Shown piece after piece: positions 52,409 to 61,104 of a DNA stretch of 62,580 nucleotides. Below the pieces are notes generated by a model. The model was not told the origin of the DNA. It saw only the letters and a list, made by a program, of their open reading frames with translations, and searched no databases. Source of the DNA: Desulfuromonas sp. TF (GTDB lineage: Bacteria > Desulfobacterota > Desulfuromonadia > Desulfuromonadales > ATBO01). Where the stretch lies: positions 475,786-538,365 of the forward strand of contig NZ_KI421421.1 of assembly GCF_000472285.1 (NCBI RefSeq), given 5' to 3'. The position numbers were made by a program, and so were the translations under genes. Numbering within the stretch: position 1 is the first letter of the stretch; every line of letters begins with the position of its first letter.

Positions 52409-52837
52409 ATGAACAGCGAAAGCACAAGGTCGATAATCTGTCTGGCGGCCATTCTGCTGTCGCTCGGTACGTCCCGTGGCGATGCTCAGGCGAATGTAGG
52501 CATGAATACGTCTGCCTCGGCGGAGATCGACCCTTTCTTTATCACCTCGCTGGCCAAATCGGGTCAGGCTTCGGCACAATTGATTCTGGGAGAGATGCAT
52601 CTTACCGGAAAGGGCCTTCCCCTCGATTATTCCGAAGCGCTGAAATGGTTCCGAGCGGCTGCGGAGCAGGGCGAAGCCGAGGCCTTAAGGAGATTGGGGT
52701 TCATGTATGAATCGGGCTTGGGAGTAAAACGGGACCTGGCGCAGGCGGATCTTCTGTATGACCTAGCCGCGAAGGGTGGCGATTTGATTTCCTCTTATAT
52801 GTTCGGCTTGGGTTACATGGGAATGAATGTTCCATAA
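52409..52837 (+). CDS. Exported Sel1-like repeat protein
   Basis: 142 residues from the ATG at 52409. Signal peptide (about 1-28, ending AQA), a short linker, then two Sel1-type repeats (ASAQLILGEMHLTGKGLPLD and ALRRLGFMYESGLGVKRDLA, with a partial third). Small solenoid proteins of this kind mediate protein contacts; no partner is apparent. Monocistronic, promoter at 52350, hairpin terminator at 52864. Confidence 0.82.
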   Translation: MNSESTRSIICLAAILLSLGTSRGDAQANVGMNTSASAEIDPFFITSLAKSGQASAQLILGEMHLTGKGLPLDYSEALKWFRAAAEQGEAEALRRLGFMYESGLGVKRDLAQADLLYDLAAKGGDLISSYMFGLGYMGMNVP

Positions 52838-52863
52838 CCTGGCGCGAAAGATACACAAATAAA

Positions 52864-52887
52864 TAAAGGCCCCCTTCCGGGGGCCTT
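52864..52887. terminator. Bidirectional intrinsic terminator
   Basis: Perfect 10-bp stem AAAGGCCCCC/GGGGGCCTTT with loop TTCC, between the convergent Sel1-repeat and cytochrome genes. Confidence 0.88.
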
Positions 52888-52899
52888 TCTGTTTGGAGA

Positions 52900-53211
52900 T
52901 TATTTTTTGTGGCAATCCTTGCAGCCGGTCGGACCACCCTTCTTATCATGGCACCCTTTGCACAGGTTGTGATAAGCATCTTTCGTTTTCGGAGCGGCTG
53001 GGTCGACTCCATGACAGCTTTTGCAGGTGCCGGCCTCGAGCCCCTTGTGATGGCAGGTCGTGCAGTCGGTGACCGTGCCCTGGTGGCCGGCATGATTGAA
53101 GGTGACCGCACCCATTTTTGCATCAAATTTAACTTCTGCAGGGCCTTCCGCGGCGATCGCTACGGTAGATGCGAACGCGACCAACATCAAAGCGAGCAAC
53201 AATTTTTTCAT
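52900..53211 (-). CDS. Periplasmic tetraheme cytochrome c (class III, c3/c7-like), copy 2
   Basis: 103 residues with a signal peptide ending near AIAA. CXXCH sites at Cys50-His54, Cys63-His67, Cys84-His88 and Cys97-His101, with four further histidines at 40, 43, 55 and 81, the same spacing as the copy at 37204. The two share long identical blocks (VTFNHAGHQG versus VTFQHQAHQG, DCTTCHHKG, GGPTGCKDCHKK), so they are paralogues. AGGAGG lies eight bases before the ATG and a good sigma-70 promoter is at 53250-53278. Expected role: periplasmic electron carrier. Confidence 0.94.
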   Translation of the reverse strand: MKKLLLALMLVAFASTVAIAAEGPAEVKFDAKMGAVTFNHAGHQGTVTDCTTCHHKGLEAGTCKSCHGVDPAAPKTKDAYHNLCKGCHDKKGGPTGCKDCHKK

Positions 53212-53249
53212 CTCATTTCCTCCTAATGATGGGTTGTTAAAACTAGTTT

Positions 53250-53278
53250 AATTTAAAAATATAATGAGCCAAAGTCAA
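53250..53278 (-). promoter_or_regulatory. sigma-70-type promoter of tetraheme cytochrome copy 2
   Basis: Minus strand: -35 TTGACT (53273-53278), 17-base spacer, -10 TAAATT (53250-53255). Confidence 0.7.
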
Positions 53279-53341
53279 GGATAAACTTGTTCAGCGGGTG
53301 AGGAGAAGGAGTTTTTTTCATTCCAAGAAATTCCAAGTAAG

Positions 53342-53390
53342 AAAAAAAAAGGTCCCCCGCTCGGAAGGACCTCGTTAATTTTTTTTCTTC
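53342..53390 (-). terminator. Intrinsic terminator of the DUF882 gene
   Basis: AGGTCC (53350-53355) and GGACCT (53367-53372) flanked by A9 on one side and T8 on the other, so it can act on both strands; it lies just beyond the DUF882 stop codon. Confidence 0.7.
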
Positions 53391-53404
53391 TGCAGTGTTT
53401 CGTT

Positions 53405-53986
53405 CTACCAGTGGCGAACCCGGCCCGTATCCAGGTGAATAAAATTGGAATCAGGGTAAAAGCCGACGCCCCCCCTTTTCTGGGCCATGGCTGCGCGGCG
53501 AAGCCGACTCAGGTCGCAACCGGGAATCCGGATGTCGACGGCTTTGCCCGACATGTGCAGGCTCCGCTTGGCCACTCCTTGTGTCTGCTGCAAGAGAAGA
53601 AGGTTGCTTGCCGGAGAGCGAAAGCCGGAGATCACATGGATGGGGTGGGCTCCAAATTGACGGGAAAGGGCATGGAGCAGATCGATAAGTGCCGGATCTA
53701 TCGGTTTGATCGTGTCATTCCGGTGGTCGCGCAGAAGATGATTGATCTGATCAAGAGTATCCGGAATGTAGTCGCCTTCAGCCCAATAGATGGCCTGGCG
53801 CAATCTTTCTCCGGTGTGTGTGTTGTAGAAGGAAAGAGCCTTCTCCGGCCAGAAGGTGTCGGCTACCCGGGCCAGGGAGGAAACCGGCAGCGACAGGCCG
53901 GTGGCGGTCAGCAGACCGGTCTTTAAAAAAGATCGACGGCTGATTTCCTTTTTTTGGACGGCAGGAATTTTTTTGGCAGAGTGCAT
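53405..53986 (-). CDS. Tat-exported DUF882 / YcbK-like peptidase M15 family protein
   Basis: 193 residues with a twin-arginine signal (SRRSFLKTGLLTATGLSLP, residues about 16-35). The mature domain has the M15-like fold residues VISGFRSPASN, SLHMSGKAVDI and FIHLDTGRVRHW, matching the zinc ligands of DUF882/YcbK proteins related to D,D-carboxypeptidases such as MepK. Probably a peptidoglycan endopeptidase acting outside the membrane. It lies downstream of a long structured leader (53987-54362). Confidence 0.88.
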   Translation of the reverse strand: MHSAKKIPAVQKKEISRRSFLKTGLLTATGLSLPVSSLARVADTFWPEKALSFYNTHTGERLRQAIYWAEGDYIPDTLDQINHLLRDHRNDTIKPIDPALIDLLHALSRQFGAHPIHVISGFRSPASNLLLLQQTQGVAKRSLHMSGKAVDIRIPGCDLSRLRRAAMAQKRGGVGFYPDSNFIHLDTGRVRHW

Positions 53987-54362
53987 GCTGTGATTTTTTT
54001 TGTTGGAGTTCAGGGTTCAAGGATAGCAGCGCCTGATTTTAATGCAAAGAGAATGCCTGAGCGTTAATCCAACTGCCGCCAGCGGGCGGGATCGCCCTGG
54101 TGCGGGGCCTGACTGTCAGGTCAGGCGGTGAGAAGGAAGGGACCGCCGTGGAAATCGTTTCGGGCAAATGCAAGGGGTCCGGCCTTTTGGCCGAACCCCT
54201 GACAATCTGCGGCACCACTCGCTATTCCTGAAAGCCGGAAGGCGGCAACAAAGATGCCTTCTGCGTCGTGATAAATAGTGCCGGGGCGGGGCAACCTGCG
54301 GATGATATATGATCCACAATTTCCTCCCGCATGGGCCCGGAGGGGGGTGGGCCGCCCGGCGA
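53987..54362 (-). promoter_or_regulatory. Long structured leader RNA with anti-SD hairpin, upstream of the DUF882 gene
   Basis: About 375 nt predicted from the promoter at 54369-54397 to the DUF882 start. Near the 5' end a hairpin (arms 54349-54353 and 54334-54338) presents loop ACCCCCCUCC. Directly after it comes GGGAGG (54323-54328), which CCCUCC in the loop can pair with exactly. Five bases further is a GTG that opens a 31-codon ORF (54222-54317). A 12-bp hairpin with loop AAAA lies at 54173-54200 and needs a G.U pair that exists only in minus-strand RNA. No known riboswitch class is recognised. Confidence 0.5.
54222..54317 (-). CDS. Possible 31-residue leader peptide
   Basis: GTG at 54317 five bases after a strong GGGAGG, stop TAG at 54222. 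The product (starts VDHISSAGCPAPALFITTQK) shows no domain or membrane segment. Its value would lie in translation coupled to RNA folding rather than in the peptide. An overlapping minus-strand frame (54121-54390) is open for 89 codons but starts at a TTG upstream of the -10 box. Confidence 0.3.
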   Translation of the reverse strand: MDHISSAGCPAPALFITTQKASLLPPSGFQE

Positions 54363-54368
54363 TTTGAG

Positions 54369-54397
54369 AATATATAGGAGTCTCCAACAAATTACAA
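54369..54397 (-). promoter_or_regulatory. Promoter of the structured leader
   Basis: Minus strand: -35 TTGTAA (54392-54397), 17-base spacer, -10 TATATT (54369-54374). Confidence 0.6.
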
Positions 54398-54457
54398 GGT
54401 AAATTGAAAGAATTTAGTAGCGTTATGCGATTTTTTTTACGGTCCCGGACCGAAGGT

Positions 54458-55495
54458 TCAGGAGAAGGTTTTGCTTTCCTGCTCCATGACTCGGATGAAT
54501 GTCGTCCGCTTGGTCAGCTCTTTGAGTGCGGATGCGCCGACATAGGTGCAGGTTGAGCGGAGACCTCCGAGGATGTCCTTGACCGTTTCCTCGAGCGGGC
54601 CCCGGTAAGGCACCTCGACGGTCTTCCCCTCGGAAGCCCTGTACTCGGCGACTTTACCTGCATGTTTCTTCATGGCCGTGTCTGAACTCATGCCGTAATA
54701 CAGCTTGAAATGCTGGCCTTCGCGTTCTACCAGGGGGCCTCCGCTTTCGTCATGCCCGGCGAACATTCCTCCAAGCATGACGAAGTCGGCGCCGCCGCCA
54801 AATGCCTTGGCCACGTCACCGGCACACTTGCACCCGCCATCGGAAATAATCCTGCCGCCTAGACCATGAGCCGCATCCGCACACTCGATGATCGCCGACA
54901 GTTGCGGATAGCCGACTCCGGTCTTGACGCGGGTCGTGCAGACCGATCCCGGTCCGATGCCGACCTTGACGATGTCGGCTCCCGACAGGAGCAGCTCTTC
55001 CACCATCTCGCCTGTGACGACGTTCCCTGCGATGATGGTCTTGTCGGGAAATTTCTGGCGCACCTTGGCTACGAACTCGACGAAAAATTCACTGTAGCCG
55101 TTTGCGACATCCAGGCAGATGAAAACGAGTTCCGGATGCCGGTCGACAATCTGGACGAGCCGCGTGAAGTCTTCATCGAGTACCCCGCTGCTGACCATGA
55201 TGCGCTGATAGATATCCGCATCATGCCGGGCGAGAAAGGCGTTCCAGTCATTGAGGCTGTAATGCTTGTGGACGGCACAAAGCATTTTATGCGCAGCCAG
55301 AACTTCGGCGACTTCAAACGTCCCGATGGTATCCATGTTCGCTGCAATGACCGGGATGCCGCTCCATTGCCTTTTGCTGTGCAGAAAGGTGAACGTGCGC
55401 TCCAGTTCGACCAGTGCGCGGCTCTTGAGGGTGGAGCGCTTGGGGCGAATCAAAACGTCTTTGAACCCCAGTTTCACGTCGGTTTCAACTCGCAT
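54458..55495 (-). CDS. guaC: GMP reductase
   Basis: NADPH-dependent deamination of GMP to IMP. 345 residues with the IMPDH/GMPR signature [23 protein letters not shown] (catalytic cysteine in SVCTTR) and [17 protein letters not shown] at the N terminus. There is no CBS pair, which separates it from IMP dehydrogenase. AAAGGAG lies before the ATG at 55495. Single gene; in the 270-base upstream gap a nested hairpin (GGGC/GCCC enclosing CCGT/ACGG) lies near 55590-55620 on the minus strand, significance unknown. Confidence 0.94.
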   Translation of the reverse strand: MRVETDVKLGFKDVLIRPKRSTLKSRALVELERTFTFLHSKRQWSGIPVIAANMDTIGTFEVAEVLAAHKMLCAVHKHYSLNDWNAFLARHDADIYQRIMVSSGVLDEDFTRLVQIVDRHPELVFICLDVANGYSEFFVEFVAKVRQKFPDKTIIAGNVVTGEMVEELLLSGADIVKVGIGPGSVCTTRVKTGVGYPQLSAIIECADAAHGLGGRIISDGGCKCAGDVAKAFGGGADFVMLGGMFAGHDESGGPLVEREGQHFKLYYGMSSDTAMKKHAGKVAEYRASEGKTVEVPYRGPLEETVKDILGGLRSTCTYVGASALKELTKRTTFIRVMEQESKTFS

Positions 55496-55765
55496 GAAAG
55501 CTCCTTTCAGACGATTGACTTCGGCACTATCCGCTCTTATTTGGGGAACTTTTCAAATTCAAACCATGAGAATCATTGGGCGTCTTCCGTGGAAACTTAC
55601 GGGAGGCCCATCTGAATCATATCTCAAAAGAACAAAAAGAGGAGGGACTAGCAGGATGTGTGTATTACAGGATTTCTGAGATCATGGAGATTCCGCCGCA
55701 AATCGCAATCGGAACCAGCAGCGTTGGAAGGTGAGGCGGCGTTGGAGCGGGTGGAGAGGCCTCCG

Positions 55766-56689
55766 TTACTGATTAGAACACTGCTCTGTTTTCTGCGACA
55801 GAATCGCCCTCGCCACTCTGGAGTTGCTCGTCCGTCCCAGGTAGCCGGAGATAAACTCCCCGACGGCCACGACTTCATTCAGATCGACACCGCTTTCAAC
55901 CCCCAGGCCTTTCAGCATGTAAAGCAGATCTTCAGTGGCGACGTTGCCGGTGGCGCCGGGGGCAAAAGTGCAGCCGCCGAGACCGGAGACCGAACTGTCG
56001 ATGACGGCTATGCCGCGCTGCATGACGGCGAGGATGTTCGCCAGTGCCTGACCATAGGTGTCGTGGAAATGGGCGGCCAGCCGTTCCGGCTGGACTTTTC
56101 CCGCGACGCAATCGACCATCGCCTGGGCCTTGCCGGGGGTGCCGACGCCGATGGTGTCGCCGAGGGAGATTTCGTAGCAGCCCAGTTCCACCAGCCGGCC
56201 GGCCAGCCAGGCGACACTGTTCGGATCGATCCACCCCTCGTAGGGACAGCCGAGGGTGCAGGAGATATAGCCGCGCACCCGCAGGTTGTGCTTTTTTGCT
56301 TCGGCGCAGACTTCGGCGAAACGATCCAGACTCTGGGCAATGGAGCAGTTGATATTCTTGCGCGAAAAGGATTCCGAGGCCGAAGCGAAGATGGCGATTT
56401 CGTCGCAGTCGGCCAGCAGAGCGCTTCTCAACCCCTGCAGATTCGGCACAAGCACCGGGTAGCTGACTCCTGGACGGCGCTTGACCCCCTGCATCACCTG
56501 CAGGCTGTCGGCCATCTGAGGAATCCATTTCGGCGAAACGAAACTGCCCCCCTCGATGGCCGCCAGACCGGTTTGGGAGAGCCGGTTGATCAATTCGATC
56601 TTGACCGGGGTCGGAACGGTTTTCGTTTCATTCTGCAAGCCGTCCCGCGGTCCGACTTCGACGATCTTCACCCGTTTTGGCAAGCGCAT
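55766..56689 (-). CDS. liuE: Hydroxymethylglutaryl-CoA lyase
   Basis: Splits HMG-CoA to acetoacetate and acetyl-CoA, the last step of leucine breakdown. 307 residues, TIM-barrel HMGL-like: start KIVEVGPRDGLQNE, SASESFSRKNIN, FHDTYGQALANIL, and the family signature SVSGLGGCTFAPGATGN with its catalytic cysteine. It starts one base after the end of the MCC alpha gene and is last in the operon. Confidence 0.94.
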   Translation of the reverse strand: MRLPKRVKIVEVGPRDGLQNETKTVPTPVKIELINRLSQTGLAAIEGGSFVSPKWIPQMADSLQVMQGVKRRPGVSYPVLVPNLQGLRSALLADCDEIAIFASASESFSRKNINCSIAQSLDRFAEVCAEAKKHNLRVRGYISCTLGCPYEGWIDPNSVAWLAGRLVELGCYEISLGDTIGVGTPGKAQAMVDCVAGKVQPERLAAHFHDTYGQALANILAVMQRGIAVIDSSVSGLGGCTFAPGATGNVATEDLLYMLKGLGVESGVDLNEVVAVGEFISGYLGRTSNSRVARAILSQKTEQCSNQ

Positions 56690-56690
56690 G

Positions 56691-58694
56691 TCAGCCTCCC
56701 TCGCCGGCGATGGCGATCAGTTGGACCCCCTCTTCGACCATTTCGTCGATCTGAAAAAAGATGTCACTGACAGTTCCGTTCTTTGGGGAGTTGATGGTGT
56801 GTTCCATCTTCATCGCCTCCAGGGTCAGCAGCGGATCTCCAGTCTCAACCATGGCTCCGATGGCGGTATGAACGGCGATGATTTTCCCAGGCATCGGCGC
56901 TATCAGACTTCCTTCACCTCCTTGGAGGTCGAGGACTCCGTAAAGAGGGTCGTCCAGGTGCAGAGTGCGGGTGACGCCCTTCTGCAGCAGGGTCAGTTCC
57001 AGGCCGTTGCGGATGATCCGGGCCTGACACCGGCGCCCACCGATGGTCGCCTGCAGCCCGCCATCCGGGTCAAGGCTGCCGCTCACTTCGAGGCTTGCGC
57101 CGGGCAGTTCCAGCAGCAGGCCCTCGGGTCGATAGTGCAGAATAACGGGATATTCGCGGTCGCCGTCGCGCAGCAGGACATGGTGGTAGTTGTGGCTGTT
57201 GAGCCGCCAGCCGCTGGTTTCGTGCCAGGGGGAGTTCGGCTCAAAAGAATCTTGAGCCTGAAGTTGCGCCTGTTGGCGGCGTTGCAGCAGCAGATACAAG
57301 GTGGTCAGGGCCAGCTGTTCGTCGCTGAGCGGTCCCGGGACGCTGAGTAATTCCTCCTGGTGCCGAGGGATGAAGCCGGTATCGATCCGACCGCCGCTGA
57401 ATTCCTCATTGTCGCAGACCCGGCGGAGAAAATCGCGATTGCAGTTCAGACCGACCACCTCGGTAGCATCCAGAGCCCGCCGCAGCCGCCGCAGAGCCTG
57501 CTCCCGAGTTTCGCCGTGGACGATCAGCTTGGCGAGCAGCGGATCGTAGTGAATACCGATCCGATCCCCCTGCCGCACCCCGCTGTCGACCCTGATCTGT
57601 GCGGTTGCTTCCGGCAGCCGCAGATGCTGCAGGGTGCCGGTGGCCGGCAGGAAGTCGCGCAGCGGGTCTTCGGCGTAGAGCCGCGCCTCGATGGCGTGGC
57701 CGGAGATCCGCAACTGCTCCTGGATACAGGGGAGGGGCTGTCTCTCCGCAACCAGCAGTTGCCACTCGACCAGGTCATGTCCCGAAATCAGCTCAGTGAC
57801 CGGATGCTCGACCTGCAGCCGGGTGTTCATCTCCATGAAGTAGAAGCTGCCCTCCTCATCGAGCAGAAATTCGATCGTTCCGGCTCCGACGTAGTCGATC
57901 GCCTGGGCCGCGGCGATTGCCGCCGCGGCCATCTGCCCGCGCAGCTCCACGCTCATGCCCGGGGCCGGAGCTTCCTCGATCACCTTCTGGTGGCGGCGCT
58001 GCAGGGAGCAATCCCGCTCGAACAGGTGCACGCAGTTCCCGAAGTTGTCGGCGAAGATCTGAATTTCAATATGCCGCGGGCGGCGCAGGTAGCGCTCCAG
58101 CAGCACCTGCTCATTGCCGAAGGCGCTCAACGCTTCGCGCTTGGCGGCAGCCAGGGCGGACGGAAAATCTTGCGGGTTCTCGACGACGCGCATCCCTTTG
58201 CCGCCACCGCCGGCGCTCGCCTTGAGCAGCAGCGGATAGCCGATCCGGTCCGCTTGGCGCTGCAGGGCTTCCGGTTCCTGCTCCAGCCCGTGATAGCCGG
58301 GAACCAGCGGCACTCCGGCGGTTGCCATCAGCTGCTTGGCGCGTGATTTATCTCCCATGGCGGCGATCGCCCCGGCCGGAGGGCCGATGAAGACCAGCCC
58401 GGCCTCCCGGCAGGCGCGCGCGAACTCGGCGTTTTCTGCTAGAAATCCATAACCGGGGTGTACCGCCTGCGCACCGCTGCGCTGGGCGGCGGCAATGATT
58501 TTGTCCGCTCGCAGATAGCTGTCGCGCGCCGGCGGTGGCCCGATCAGAATGGCCTCGTCGGCCAGTTGGACATGGCGGCTGTCGGTATCGGCTTCCGAGT
58601 AGACCGCAACCGTTCTGATCCCAAGGCGAGTGGCAGTGGCCATGATCCGGCAGGCGATTTCGCCGCGATTGGCAATCAGTAGAGTGTCGAACAT
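56691..58694 (-). CDS. liuD: 3-methylcrotonyl-CoA carboxylase alpha subunit (biotin carboxylase + BCCP)
   Basis: 667 residues. Biotin carboxylase domain (about 1-450: LLIANRGEIACRIM, KASAGGGGKGMRV, EMNTRLQVEHPVTE), an MCC-type BT linker domain, and a biotin carrier domain with biotinyl-lysine Lys629 in EAMKMEHT. Acetyl- and propionyl-CoA carboxylase alpha subunits look alike; the isovaleryl-CoA dehydrogenase, methylglutaconyl-CoA hydratase and HMG-CoA lyase around it fix the substrate as 3-methylcrotonyl-CoA. It requires biotin from the bio operon at 23824. Confidence 0.93.
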   Translation of the reverse strand: MFDTLLIANRGEIACRIMATATRLGIRTVAVYSEADTDSRHVQLADEAILIGPPPARDSYLRADKIIAAAQRSGAQAVHPGYGFLAENAEFARACREAGLVFIGPPAGAIAAMGDKSRAKQLMATAGVPLVPGYHGLEQEPEALQRQADRIGYPLLLKASAGGGGKGMRVVENPQDFPSALAAAKREALSAFGNEQVLLERYLRRPRHIEIQIFADNFGNCVHLFERDCSLQRRHQKVIEEAPAPGMSVELRGQMAAAAIAAAQAIDYVGAGTIEFLLDEEGSFYFMEMNTRLQVEHPVTELISGHDLVEWQLLVAERQPLPCIQEQLRISGHAIEARLYAEDPLRDFLPATGTLQHLRLPEATAQIRVDSGVRQGDRIGIHYDPLLAKLIVHGETREQALRRLRRALDATEVVGLNCNRDFLRRVCDNEEFSGGRIDTGFIPRHQEELLSVPGPLSDEQLALTTLYLLLQRRQQAQLQAQDSFEPNSPWHETSGWRLNSHNYHHVLLRDGDREYPVILHYRPEGLLLELPGASLEVSGSLDPDGGLQATIGGRRCQARIIRNGLELTLLQKGVTRTLHLDDPLYGVLDLQGGEGSLIAPMPGKIIAVHTAIGAMVETGDPLLTLEAMKMEHTINSPKNGTVSDIFFQIDEMVEEGVQLIAIAGEGG

Positions 58695-58696
58695 CC

Positions 58697-59488
58697 TTAC
58701 TCCTTGATCCAGGTCGGCGGGAGTTTGGCGAGGAAGGCATTCAACCCCTCGCGCCCTTCGTCGGTGGCTCGGATGGCGGCAATCCGTGCCGCGGTCATGT
58801 CGATGAGTTTTTGGTCGAACGGCTGGTCGCTGATGTCGAAGATCAGGCGTTTGGCTGCGCCGATGGCCTGCGGGCCGTTCTGCAGCAACTGCCGGCAGAG
58901 CTGCTCCCCGACAGTTTTCAAATCGGCCTCATCGGCCACCTGATGGATCAGGCCGAGACGCAAAGCCTCCTGGGCGGAAAAGCGCTCGGCAGTGAGGAAG
59001 TATCGCCGGGACGCCCGCTGTCCGATGGCGGCTGTCACATAGGGGGAAATGAGCGCCGGGATCAATCCCAGTTTGACCTCGGGAAGGCAGAAGCTGGCCT
59101 TCACGCCGGCGATTGCGATATCGCAGGCCGCCACCAGGCCGACTCCGCCTCCGAAGGCCGCGCCCTGGACCAGGGCAATGGTCGGTTTCGGCAGTTCGTT
59201 CAGGATCTTCAGCAACTTCGCGAGGGCAAGGGCGTCCTGAAGATTTTCCTCCGGCGAATAGTCCGCCACCCGGCGCATCCAGTTCAGATCGGCGCCGGCG
59301 GAAAAACTCTTGCCGGCAGCGGCCAGGGTGACGGTGCGCACCTGCGGGTCCTCACCGAGTTGCTGCAGAATTGCCGTCATTTCGAGGATCAGCCGGTCAT
59401 CGAAGACATTGTGCTGCTCCGGGTTGTTCAGAGTCAGGGTGGCACAGCCTCGGACATCTATTTCTGTCTGCAAGCGTCTCATGGTCAC
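58697..59488 (-). CDS. liuC: Methylglutaconyl-CoA hydratase (enoyl-CoA hydratase family)
   Basis: 263-residue crotonase-fold protein. Oxyanion motifs [13 protein letters not shown] and [21 protein letters not shown], and the C-terminal ETVGEQ-like region [18 protein letters not shown], are present. The name follows from the operon: it sits between the two carboxylase subunits, overlapping the beta subunit gene by four bases, as in Pseudomonas liu operons. Generic enoyl-CoA hydratase activity cannot be excluded by sequence alone. Confidence 0.9.
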   Translation of the reverse strand: MTMRRLQTEIDVRGCATLTLNNPEQHNVFDDRLILEMTAILQQLGEDPQVRTVTLAAAGKSFSAGADLNWMRRVADYSPEENLQDALALAKLLKILNELPKPTIALVQGAAFGGGVGLVAACDIAIAGVKASFCLPEVKLGLIPALISPYVTAAIGQRASRRYFLTAERFSAQEALRLGLIHQVADEADLKTVGEQLCRQLLQNGPQAIGAAKRLIFDISDQPFDQKLIDMTAARIAAIRATDEGREGLNAFLAKLPPTWIKE

Positions 59489-61092
59489 ATCCTGAAAATA
59501 CCGAAGGAGGTTTTCTCGATCGGTGCGTTGAGTGTCGCCGAAAGGCTCAAGCCGAGGACCATTCGGCTGTCGGCCGGATCGATAATGCCGTCGTCCCAGA
59601 TTCTGGCGCTGGCGTAATAGGGATGCCCCTGGTGTTCATACTGGGCGCGGATCGGAACCTTGAACTGTTCTTCCTCTTCCTGACTCCACGACTCTCCCTT
59701 GGCCTCCAGCCCGTCGCGTCGAACCTGGGCCAGCACCGACGCCGCCTGTTCGCCGCCCATCACTGAAATCCGTGCATTCGGCCACATGAACAGCAGGCGC
59801 GGGCTGTAGGCCCGGCCGCACATGCCGTAATTACCGGCGCCGAAACTGCCGCCGATGATCAGGGTCAGCTTCGGCACCTTGGCACAGGCGACGGCGGTGA
59901 CCATCTTGGCGCCATCCTTGGCGATCCCGCCGGCCTCGTATTTGCTGCCGACCATGAAGCCGGTGATGTTCTGCAGAAAGAGCAGGGGGATACCGCGCTG
60001 GCTGCAGAGCTGGATGAAATGCGCCCCCTTGAGAGCGGATTCGGAGAAGAGGATGCCGTTATTGGCGATGATGCCGATTGGGATGCCGTAAAGTCGGGCG
60101 AAACCACAGACCAGGGTGGTCCCGTAGAGTTGTTTGAATTCGTCGAACTCGCTGCCGTCGACGATCCGGGCAATCACTTCGCGCACGTCGAAGGGTTTGC
60201 GGCTATCGCTGGGAATCAGCCCGTAAAGCTCCCGCGGGTCGAATCGAGGGTCGCTGCTCTCACGCAGGCTGATGGCCGGCTGTTTCCGCTGGTTGAGATT
60301 GCCGACAATACGTCGCGCCAGGGCCAGCGCGTGGGCGTCGTTTTCGGCGTAGTGGTCGGTGACTCCGGACGTCCGGCAGTGAGTGTCGGCCCCTCCGAGC
60401 TGTTCCGCGCTGACCACCTCACCGGTGGCCGCCTTGACCAGCGGCGGCCCGCCGAGAAAGATCGTTCCCTGCTCCTTGACGATGATGCTCTCATCGGCCA
60501 TGGCCGGCATGTAGGCGCCGCCGGCGGTGCATGAGCCCATGACCACGGCGATCTGCGGAATCCCCTGGGCGGACATGCGCGCCTGATTGTAGAAGATCCG
60601 TCCGAAGTGATCGCGATCGGGGAAGACATCGTCCTGTTTCGACAGGAATGCGCCGCCGGAATCGACCAGGTAGACGCAGGGGAGGCGGTTCTGCTCGGCA
60701 ATCTCCTGGGCGCGCAGGTGTTTTTTGACCGTCAGCGGCAGGTAGGACCCCCCTTTGACCGTGGCGTCATTGACGACCACCATGCATTCGAGTCCTTCGA
60801 TCCGACCGATGCCGGTCAGCACCCCGGCAGCCGGGGTCTCGGTTTCGTAGATCCTGTAGGCTGCGAACTGCGACAATTCGAGAAACGGAGAGCCGACATC
60901 GAGCAGCTGGCGGATCCGCTCGCGCGGCAACAGCTTGCCGCGCTCGGTGTGCTTGAGCCGGGACTTCTCGTCGCCGCCGAGTTTGATCTGCGCCACCTTG
61001 GCGCGCAGGTCATCCACCAGGGTCTGCATGCCGACGGCATTCTGTTTGAATTCTTCGCTGCCGGTTTTCAGCCGGCTTTTAAGCACAGTCAT
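59485..61092 (-). CDS. liuB: 3-methylcrotonyl-CoA carboxylase beta subunit (carboxyltransferase)
   Basis: 535 residues with the paired crotonase-like carboxyltransferase domains: [19 protein letters not shown] near the start, [36 protein letters not shown], then [20 protein letters not shown] and [32 protein letters not shown]. The last two are hallmark motifs of MCC/PCC beta subunits. It lies 12 bases after the isovaleryl-CoA dehydrogenase gene. Forms the alpha6beta6 holoenzyme with the 56691 product. Confidence 0.95.
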   Translation of the reverse strand: MTVLKSRLKTGSEEFKQNAVGMQTLVDDLRAKVAQIKLGGDEKSRLKHTERGKLLPRERIRQLLDVGSPFLELSQFAAYRIYETETPAAGVLTGIGRIEGLECMVVVNDATVKGGSYLPLTVKKHLRAQEIAEQNRLPCVYLVDSGGAFLSKQDDVFPDRDHFGRIFYNQARMSAQGIPQIAVVMGSCTAGGAYMPAMADESIIVKEQGTIFLGGPPLVKAATGEVVSAEQLGGADTHCRTSGVTDHYAENDAHALALARRIVGNLNQRKQPAISLRESSDPRFDPRELYGLIPSDSRKPFDVREVIARIVDGSEFDEFKQLYGTTLVCGFARLYGIPIGIIANNGILFSESALKGAHFIQLCSQRGIPLLFLQNITGFMVGSKYEAGGIAKDGAKMVTAVACAKVPKLTLIIGGSFGAGNYGMCGRAYSPRLLFMWPNARISVMGGEQAASVLAQVRRDGLEAKGESWSQEEEEQFKVPIRAQYEHQGHPYYASARIWDDGIIDPADSRMVLGLSLSATLNAPIEKTSFGIFRM

Positions 61093-61104
61093 CCATCAAC
61101 CCTT

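Noticed and set aside
53987-54362. Cyclic-di-GMP (GEMM) or other known riboswitch before DUF882
   Set aside because: The conserved GEMM core segments are not present; I could not match it to any class I know.
54121-54390. 89-codon minus-strand frame upstream of the DUF882 gene
   Set aside because: Its only start is a TTG lying between the -35 and -10 boxes of the promoter found there, with no ribosome site; residue pattern shows no family. Treated as structured leader RNA instead.
54425-54450. Rho-independent terminator after guaC
   Set aside because: The CGGTC/GACCG stem is followed by A8, not U, on the guaC strand.
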